This document shows positions 22,864 to 30,053 of a DNA stretch of 64,000 nt, piece after piece. The stretch is from Adiantum capillus-veneris. Taxonomy: Eukaryota > Streptophyta > Polypodiopsida > Polypodiales > Pteridaceae. The position numbers and the translations under genes are program-made. Every line of letters starts with the position of its first letter. Positions within the stretch are counted from its first letter, which is position 1. The notes below the pieces were generated by a model. It was not told the origin of the DNA. It did no database searches and saw only the letters and a list, made by a program, of their open reading frames with translations. The stretch lies in the NCBI GenBank assembly GCA_014529385.2, contig CM043965.1:65131190-65195189 (forward strand), read 5' to 3'.

Positions 22864-22911
<48 letters not shown>

Positions 22912-22912
22912 C
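22842..22912. repeat. (GT)n microsatellite
   Basis: About 70 bases of GT/TG with one TATG interruption. Confidence 0.97.
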
Positions 22913-23107
22913 ACACAAGGAGAAGCATACACCTAAACCAATTTACATCAAGATTAATTCTAACAAAAAGAGAGACAAAATGGTTTATAAACCAAGATAA
23001 TCTAGAACATATTTGCCAAAGGTCCAATACGTACCCAATCCATATCAACTTTGCCAGCTTCAATACATGGTGAAAAATGTGTCACAAAATTGTACCATCA
23101 TGGGGCT

Positions 23108-24119
23108 TTACTCTAAGTTTGGATATGTGCATTCACGGCTAAGAGCATTGTAGACATCTACTTTGCTTAGCACAGGTTGATGTATTGACAAGTTTTCATT
23201 TTGGCTCAATCCAAGCACTCTCAAGATAATGAAGTACAAGTGCTTGCAAACCAAACAAGATTTTTTCTTAGCCTCCCTATCGGTGAAATCCGGGCATGTG
23301 CAGTAGGGCTCATCCTTGATGTGCACCTCATACACCCCCACATGTCTTTCTACTACATGATGCTAAACCTTGAAGACTTTATGTGCTTTATCTACAATGC
23401 ATTTCTCTTCAATCACCTTAGGCTTTACACAAAGAGCCATACCAATTTTCTTAGCTACCTCCTATAAAATGGAAGTCCAATATTTGACTCTTATACCATT
23501 TCTTAGTATTGAACCAGTGTTACCTGCTTTTGTTGAAGCGGAAGAGGAATCACCTCCACCCCTAGGAGGAACCCGCATTGTTGTTGCACTCTCTCAATAT
23601 TTTCCAACTATCTCCACTTGAAATCCTCCTTCAAGCAATATCTCAACTCTCATCGATGAGATTTGTTCCTAGATCAACCAGAAAAATTGTTGGAGGAGGA
23701 GATGTCCTTGGTTCTATGTTATGATTCACCACATAGCAATGAATAACATGTCTAGGACAGAACCAAAACCACTATCTGAGTAGCCCATTTGGATGTTTTC
23801 TATACCCCTCAAAGGATGGTGCAGGAGTCTCTTTACTACATGCCACTATATTTTGTCCACATCTTTTTCCACCACTTGGGGTGCCACTACATGTTACACG
23901 ATTGCCAAGAGTGGTGCTTCTGATTGCTCACATAGCTTCATTGACCTTTCATTCCAAAACACAAAACTTCATGTTCTCTTTGGAATTCTCACTCCCATCT
24001 ACTACCCCTGAATCTTCGATGAAAATGATATTCCTTAGCCTTTTGTGTGTTGTACAGTCACGTGTTTTTGCATTGTACTTTGGTCTATGTGTCGATTCAT
24101 CCTCAACTTCAATCACAAT
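23108..24119 (-). pseudogene. relic G, 3' part with SWIM zinc finger
   Basis: Minus strand from 24119 downward: a Lys/Asp-rich stretch (VEDESTHRPKYNAKTRDC, IFIEDSGVVDGSENSKE), decayed middle, a piece starting MRVPPRGGGDSSSAS at 23578, EVAKKIGMALCVKPKVIEEK, then after one stop VGVYEVHIKDEPYCTCPDF...SCLVCKHLYF. The C-x-C ... C-x-H pattern is a SWIM finger, known from MULE transposases and related proteins. An ordinary LEU-rich end (LRVLGLSQNENLSIHQP) follows to the stop at 23108. At 24119 the frame joins, in phase, the frame that ends at 10299 (GDKETI then VIEVEDES), so the two are halves of one gene. Confidence 0.6.
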
Positions 24120-24126
24120 CGATGGC
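24119..24126. other. inversion junction J2
   Basis: Left of it lies relic G on the minus strand; right of it, ATGGCCCAAGAAG opens the inverted X segment. Read on the minus strand the join is GGGCCAT-CG-ATTGTG, a CCAT overlap with two extra bases. Confidence 0.6.
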
Positions 24127-25467
24127 CCAAGAAGCGGTTATGCCTTGGGAGTTTGTCATTCCTAGTCTTAGGGTAGCTTCGCAAGAAGGATGGGAGAGAA
24201 ACCCCTTAACCGAGCGTTTGTTTATCTTAGAAAAACTAGACGAAGAGAGACAGTTGGCTGTGCAAAATGCTCTTGTGGAAAAGGATAGGAGAAAGAAGTG
24301 GTTTGATCGCCATGTGAAGGACAAGGATATCAAAGTTGGTGATAAAGTCCTTATGTATGGAGTACGTAAAGAGAAGAAAAAGTTGAAATATGCTGGTAAA
24401 GGACCATATAGAGTATGTGAAATTACCCCACAAGGTACCCTTCGTGTGGAAACTCTTGATGGAGTTGAAACCATTGGATTCCTCAATGGGAGTAAATTCA
24501 AAAGATATTATGATCCTTTAAGCCAAGAAGAACTACGGGCCATTCATCAAAAGAAGGCCGCCAAAGCACAAACCGAGTTAAACAAGATACAAGCTCAAGC
24601 TGAGGCTAAGGAGCGACAACAACGTATAAGACAAAAACGAGAGGCTAACCTTGGGGTCACAAATGCATTCCACGTGGAAATCGAAGAGGATGGGTTGGAC
24701 TCTGACACACCTCTACGATACCCCATTGAGTTAAATAGTGCCTATGGAAAAGTGCTATATAACGCCTTATTGGACACGGGTGCTAAATACAATCTGCTAT
24801 CCTATGGGGTGTGGTGTCAGTTAGGGAAGCCACCTCTATCTGAGAGTATTATCCAAGTCAAGGGTGTCAACAAGAAAAAAACTGCGGTTTTTGGAATCTG
24901 GCACACTTCTGTCAGTTATGACAATGGGGTGGTAGCTCAAGACTTTTTGGTCATGCCTACTGGAACTATGGAGGGTAATATAAACCTAGGCCGCACGTGG
25001 ATGATAGCCACCAAATGCACTCTTAGCCCTACCACTCAAGCCATAGTCCCTGAGATATTGCCCAAGGAAATAAAACCCAAGACATTGCATGTCCAGGAGG
25101 TTGAACCATACGTCCCCATAGCCCAACTCTCTAGAGCTTCAACTAATGTAGTTGAAAGAAAGCTTGAGACACACAAAACTCATCCTAATGTAACGAAGAA
25201 AACATACAAGTGGGTCCCTAAAACCTCTGTAGTGAGCATGGTTGATGCAAAAAAACGGAAGCCTTGTAAGAAACGTACCACTCGCTCCAAGAAAAGTAAG
25301 AAAATGTTGCGATGGATCCCTAAACGACTATTGGAAGCCCAAGGCTACTATCAAGGAAATGATCAAATCTGGGTGCCAAAACGTAGATTGTACTCTTACC
25401 TGTCACCTGGCCCATGTAAACCCAATCCTCTGGCTCCAAAACAAATTGAAAATTGCGGAAAGGAAAA
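24122..25467 (+). CDS. element X: integrase C-terminus, second retropepsin-like domain and WVPK tail (inverted segment)
   Basis: Open from 24047 to 25525; the X-derived part is 24122-25467. It starts QEAVMPWEFVIPS, the direct continuation of the integrase that stops at 25468 on the other strand. It then has the GPY/F-like module (YAGKGPYRVCEITPQGTLRV, near 24390), a Lys/Gln-rich helix (24540-24650) and a second retropepsin-like fold: ALLDTGAKYNLLSYGVW with D-T-G-A at 24773-24784 and, about 70 residues on, LGRTWM. After this come TYKWVPK, RWIPKRLLEAQGYYQGN and QIWVPKRR (25200-25390). The canonical D-T-G contrasts with D-G-G in X's first protease domain. Intact frame, no stops. The end past 25467 is antisense integrase, an artefact of the junction. 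Confidence 0.85.
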
Positions 25468-25474
25468 CCATTTT
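25466..25474. other. inversion junction J3
   Basis: ACCATTTT at 25467-25474. Left: X tail in plus orientation. Right: X integrase in minus orientation. CCATT (25468-25472) is shared with J1 (10295-10299). Confidence 0.7.
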
Positions 25475-27805
25475 GAATGGCGTACAATTAATAGCCACTT
25501 TATAAGCAGTACGATAAGCCCATAGAGCAGATGTCAACTTCAAATCCCAATCAGTGCGATGAGCTTCTACCGTCTTGGTTAAAATAGAGATTAGAGTCTT
25601 GTTGGTGCTCTCGGCTTGTCCATTAGCTTGCGGGTAATAAGGTGTAGACTTATGGTGGGATATCATAAAGGTCGTGGTAAGCTCTCTTATTACCTCATTT
25701 ATAAAATGGGTACCATTATCACTAACAATTTCAAAAGGGCAACCAAATCTTGTGATAATGTTCTCAAAAAGAAACTTAGCTGTTGTCCTCGCGTCAGCTT
25801 TTTGTGAAGCCTTAGCTTCAGCCCACTTTGTTACATAGTCCGTAGCAACTAGAATATATCGAGATTGAGTGTTGCGAGCTGCGGGACTAATTGGACCTAC
25901 AAAGTCTAAGCCCCATTTTTCAAATGGTTGGGTTACTTTAATAGGATGTAAGGGCATTTTGTCCTTGCGCTGTGTGGTCTTGTAACGTTGGCACTCATCA
26001 CACCCTTTTGTAAAAAGTGATGCATCCTTAAATAAAGTTGGCCACCAATAGCCTGATTGCAGCACCTTTCTAGCAGTCAGGTCCCCTGAAAAATGTCCTC
26101 CTGCTATGCCCATATGTGCTTCTTGCAAGATATACAAATATTCATCCTCACGGGCACAACGCCTAAGAATATCGTCCTTGCCTAATCTATACAGGGTTCC
26201 GGCAATCAAACAATAGGGTTCACATTCTTTTACTAGCCTTCGAGCGATATCCTTACGAAGTTCCTTGGGTGGAAAACCATTAACTAAAACGTTAACAATG
26301 TTCTCACTCCATTCAGGCATAGTCTCAACTATGAATAGGGAAGTATCGGGTAATTCATCATCAACTCCTGTAGGGGCTTCACCATTGGGTATGCGAGACA
26401 AATGATCAGCCATGACGTGCCTTTTACCGGGTCTCACTACAATCGTGAAATCAAACTCAAGAAGAATTAACAACCATCGTGTGATTCTTCCTGTGGAGCA
26501 TGGCTTGTTTACCAGATACAGCAACGCTTGATGATCCACATAAAATACAAACTTGTTTGCCAGAAGGTAGTAGCGAAATTTCTTTACTGCATAAACCATT
26601 GCCAAACCTTCTCGCTCTGTAGTGGTGTAGTTCCTTTCAGCATCGTTCAATTGACGGCTTGCAAAGCTAATGGGATAGTCCAATTTATGTTCTCCTGGTT
26701 GAGTGAGAACACACCCAATAGCAAAGTTTGATGCATCAATATGCACATGGAAAATGACATCCCAGTTAGGTGTCCTTAAAATCGGAGCACTTGCTAGTGT
26801 TTTCTTCAATTGTTCATAGGCCTGGTCACACTCTTCAGTCCATTTAAATTCAATGAGAAGCTTGTACAAAGGACGTGCTATCTCAGCGAAAAATAAAATA
26901 AACCGTCGATAATAACCCACGTGTCCCATGAACCTTTGAACTCCCTTGTAATTGGTTGGTGGTGGTAACTCTAGAATCACTTTAATTTTGCTCTCATCGG
27001 TTGAGATACCATTCTTGGATACTATATGCCCTAAAATAACTCCATGCTTGACCCAAAATTGGCATTTGAACGGGTTCAATGAGATACGATATAACCTACA
27101 TTTTTCAAACACCTTCCGCAAACATGATAGATGTTCTTTCCAAGAAGAGTAAACACAAAGGTCGTCTAAGAAAGCTTCACAAAACTCTCTCAAATATTCT
27201 TTAAAAGCAGTGTTTATTAATCGTTGGAATGTAGCAGGGGCATTTGTTAAGCCAAAAGCCATCACACGAAATGCAAACACGCCAAATTCTGTGATGAAGG
27301 TAGTTTTAGCTTGGTCCTCTAGCGCTATCGTGATTTGGTTGTAGCCTGAGTACCCATCTAGAAAGCTATAAGCTTCCTTGCCTGCAACTCTTTCGAGTAC
27401 ATGTTCGGAATATGGTAGGGGGTAATGGTCTCTTCTAGTAGCTGCATTAACTTTTTTGAGGTCCACGCACACCCTGAGTTTCCCATTCTTTTTTGGCACG
27501 ATAACTATTGGTGACACCCATTCAGAGTGTTCAATAGGATATATGAACCCACATTTGATAAGCTTTTCTAGTTCTTCTTGAATGATCTTTGCGTACTTAG
27601 GATTCATCGGGTAGGGTCTTTGTTGTACGGGCTTCGCAGTGCTAATCATAGGGATTGTATGTTGGACCACAGAAGGCGGAACACCTTTCATATCATGGTA
27701 TGTCCAAGCGAATACGTCCTTGAATTCCTTGAGAAGCTCTTTGAGGACCGCCTCTTCAACTTCTGTGAGGTCTTGGGCAATAAAAACAGGTTTTGATTCT
27801 TCACC
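25468..27805 (-). CDS. element X pol: RT, RNase H and integrase
   Basis: Open for about 740 codons from 27691; the same frame extends upstream to about 27805 (EESKPVFIAQDL), where a one-base shift separates it from the preceding ORF. Domains in order: RT (EWVSPIVIVPKKNGKLRVC, YSFLDGYSGYNQI, catalytic FLDDLCVYS near 27160); RNase H (HIDASNFAIGCVL, TTEREGLAMVYAV, YVDHQALLYL); integrase with an H-x6-H ... C-x2-C finger (HMGIAGGHF ... CDECQRY), first D in GLDFVGPI, second D in IVSDNGTHF and E in NGQAESTNKT. The FLDD form and SGYWWPTLFKDA fit the Athila/Tat branch of Ty3. The integrase breaks at WAYRTAYKVAINCTPFKM and resumes at 24122 on the plus strand. No stops within the frame. Confidence 0.93.
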
Positions 27806-29175
27806 GGGTCAGCTAATTCTATTTCTTTAACTATTGCCGGACCATCATAGATTCCATTATTCCCATCGATAGGTATTCTTTGGGCTTTTGTGTACACAAC
27901 CTTTGCTTCCCCTGTGGTGTAAGATTTGAAATGTTCTGGTGCAGGATGCAAGTCTGTGGATTCTGGTTGTGCGTTGGTTTGTGCTTCCATTTCTGCTTTC
28001 TTGTGTTGTCGAGCTAACTCTTGGTTTTGACGCCTCCTTGCAGTGCGGCTCAACTTTGGCTTGTCTATGATCTCTAATTGGGCTATGTCATGGGGTCGTG
28101 GTCTACACCACATAACATTTTGGAGATATTCACCCCAATTGTCTACCAATTTTCGATGAGCATCACATGCTCCTATATAACTGAGCCATTCTGCTGAGGA
28201 TCTCTTCTTGTTTATCCTAGCACGTACATTGGCTCGATATCGACGCCTCTTAAGGTTTTTCTTTTTCTTATTTGAGACCTGCTTTTGATTTGCATTTAGA
28301 TCTGGCTCACTAAAGGAGTCCTCGTTGGTGTCCTCTTCACTCTCGGAGGAGCTATCATCGGTTGATGTGCTCGATCCTTCCGAATGTTTTGACTGTGAAC
28401 TTGCTCCACTCTCTAATTCATGAGATTCAGAATCCGTTTCACTCTGGGAGTCAGTGTCCAAGTCGTGTTGGTCAAAGTCTTCTATTGAGCTATCAGTGTC
28501 ACTGTCAGATTGGTCCACAATTGCCTTGCCCTTAGAAGATGCATGTATGGCACTTATCATGTTCAGAGGTGCAATTTGTGGTACCTCTTCCCCCTCTGGT
28601 GTGACCCAAGTGGTTCCTCTATTTCCCCAGGTATCTATGGTTGCAGCTAGGTGTACCCAATCCACATTGTCCGACTCAGTCATCCCAGGTAGGATATCCA
28701 TATAAGGAGAATCTTGGCCAATGTCTGTATCCTTCTTACAAGTGTAACAATATTGTAGTGGGGCCGAGTGAACTGTGGTGTCAGAGCGATGATCAATAAT
28801 GGTTTTACTCCCTAAGGGGTGTACCTTACCAGTCACCAAATCCACTCTAAGGACAGAGTCTTGGAATTGCAAATAGACATGATTTTTAGACCAATCGTGA
28901 ACCATTTGTGCTTCCCTCATGAATGGTCGTCCTAAAATCATTTCATATGACATAAGGTGTTTAGAGAAATCCATTACAATGAACGTATGTCGTACCTTGT
29001 GTCCTAGAACTTTGATCTTAAGATCCTTGAGCATCCCCATAGGTTTGGCTATGGTACCATTTGCCATCTTTACCACAATGTTAGTAACACTGAGGCGGGG
29101 TTTTCCCATGGATTCCCAACAATCTTTTGTAACGATGCTAACTCCCGCACCACCATCAAGAATTCCCTTTATAGT
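27688..29175 (-). CDS. element X first protease domain and acidic/basic linker
   Basis: Open frame from 29109 (473 codons); the protease core begins just upstream of that Met, with ILDGGAGVS near 29155-29130. It ends with MILGRPFMREAQMVHDW (about 28900). The active-site triplet is D-G-G, as in Y. After a conserved block (YCYTCKKDTD, ESDNVDWVHLAATIDTWGN) comes a Ser/Asp/Glu-rich linker (28540-28300), then a Lys/Arg cluster (KKKKNLKRRRYRANVRAR), before RT. Frames are shifted by one base at about 29173 and about 27805; both sites are short homopolymers (TT to T, GGG to GG by comparison with Y or the expected frame). Confidence 0.85.
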   Translation of the reverse strand, partial: TIKGILDGGAGVSIVTKDCWESMGKPRLSVTNIVVKMANGTIAKPMGMLKDLKIKVLGHKVRHTFIVMDFSKHLMSYEMILGRPFMREAQMVHDWSKNHVYLQFQDSVLRVDLVTGKVHPLGSKTIIDHRSDTTVHSAPLQYCYTCKKDTDIGQDSPYMDILPGMTESDNVDWVHLAATIDTWGNRGTTWVTPEGEEVPQIAPLNMISAIHASSKGKAIVDQSDSDTDSSIEDFDQHDLDTDSQSETDSESHELESGASSQSKHSEGSSTSTDDSSSESEEDTNEDSFSEPDLNANQKQVSNKKKKNLKRRRYRANVRARINKKRSSAEWLSYIGACDAHRKLVDNWGEYLQNVMWCRPRPHDIAQLEIIDKPKLSRTARRRQNQELARQHKKAEMEAQTNAQPESTDLHPAPEHFKSYTTGEAKVVYTKAQRIPIDGNNGIYDGPAIVKEIELADPVKNQNLFLLPKTSQKLKRRSSKSFSRNSRTYSLGHTMI

Positions 29176-30053
29176 TATCCCTTGGTAGTGATGGGTAGGG
29201 TCGCATTAGACTCGTCGCCTTCAAAATACTGCCCTAATTCGTTAATGGGTACCTCGATCACAGACTCGTGTCCATCTAAGTCAAGTGATTGCACATGATT
29301 TTCCTCATCAATCATAATCGAGTCAGGCCTATTTGGTTGCGCAAACTGCGGTAATCCCGTTCGTAGCTCTCCGTTAAGGAATGCTCGAAGTGCAAGGAAT
29401 AACTCAGGATCTCCATACAGCTTTGCTATGATCGTGGTTCGGACCTCAGAAGACATGAAGTCCACTAGTTTGGCAACATTCATTGGCGTTTTGCAGGGTG
29501 TAGGTCCTTGACTAGGAACTGGTGAGGATGGAATCTCATATTCCTCAATGGGATCAGGTATTCCTTCGTTAAACATCCTTTCCAACAAGAAGGGTGTATG
29601 CTCACTTTCTGATGTCCTGTCCTCACTCCCTTCTTGGATGATACTAGATATAGCTAACGGTCTATGGTTCATGTGGGGTGGATGAACTTGCGTGGGAAAC
29701 ACTGTGTCATGAATTTTGATATGCATGGGTTCTGGTTCTAGTTTCCTTTGAGTCTCCTCCACTAAACCTCTTAGATGTTTCACCTGCTCAATCTCGTCTA
29801 CTGGGTTTGGGTACGTCCCAATCTTCTTTTTACGATTCTTCCCTTTTTGCCCCTGCGGTTTTTCTTGGGGGTCTTGGATTGGATTTGGAAACACTTGTGG
29901 TGTTTTCAGAGGCTCTTTATGGTTTTCTCTTATTCGGTTTTCATTTGGTCCCATGTTACGGTTTTCCTTGCCGGTCTTTCCCTTTGTGGTATTGGTTCTA
30001 GTCTCCATTGTCTCGACTGAATCTGAATCATCCTCGAGGTCATTCATATACAC
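29175..30053 (-). CDS. element X gag-pro linker region
   Basis: 292 codons, MYMNDLEDDSDSVETMETRT to GDESNATLPITTKG, colinear with Y 11937-12690. It contains PFLLERMFNEGIPDPIEE and the conserved block DFMSSEVRTTIIAKLYGDPELFLALRAFLNGEL. It overlaps the gag ORF in another frame because one C is missing in a CCCC run near 30050 (Y reads through). It probably belongs to one continuous gag-pol polyprotein. Function of this segment unknown. Confidence 0.7.
   Translation of the reverse strand: MYMNDLEDDSDSVETMETRTNTTKGKTGKENRNMGPNENRIRENHKEPLKTPQVFPNPIQDPQEKPQGQKGKNRKKKIGTYPNPVDEIEQVKHLRGLVEETQRKLEPEPMHIKIHDTVFPTQVHPPHMNHRPLAISSIIQEGSEDRTSESEHTPFLLERMFNEGIPDPIEEYEIPSSPVPSQGPTPCKTPMNVAKLVDFMSSEVRTTIIAKLYGDPELFLALRAFLNGELRTGLPQFAQPNRPDSIMIDEENHVQSLDLDGHESVIEVPINELGQYFEGDESNATLPITTKG

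Noticed and set aside
24047-24121. Upstream part of the long frame 24047-25525 as N-terminus of a gene
   Set aside because: It is antisense to relic G; the X-derived coding starts only at the junction near 24122.
28454-30020. Plus-strand frames opposite X protease and gag
   Set aside because: Shadows of the minus-strand X polyprotein; no independent motif.
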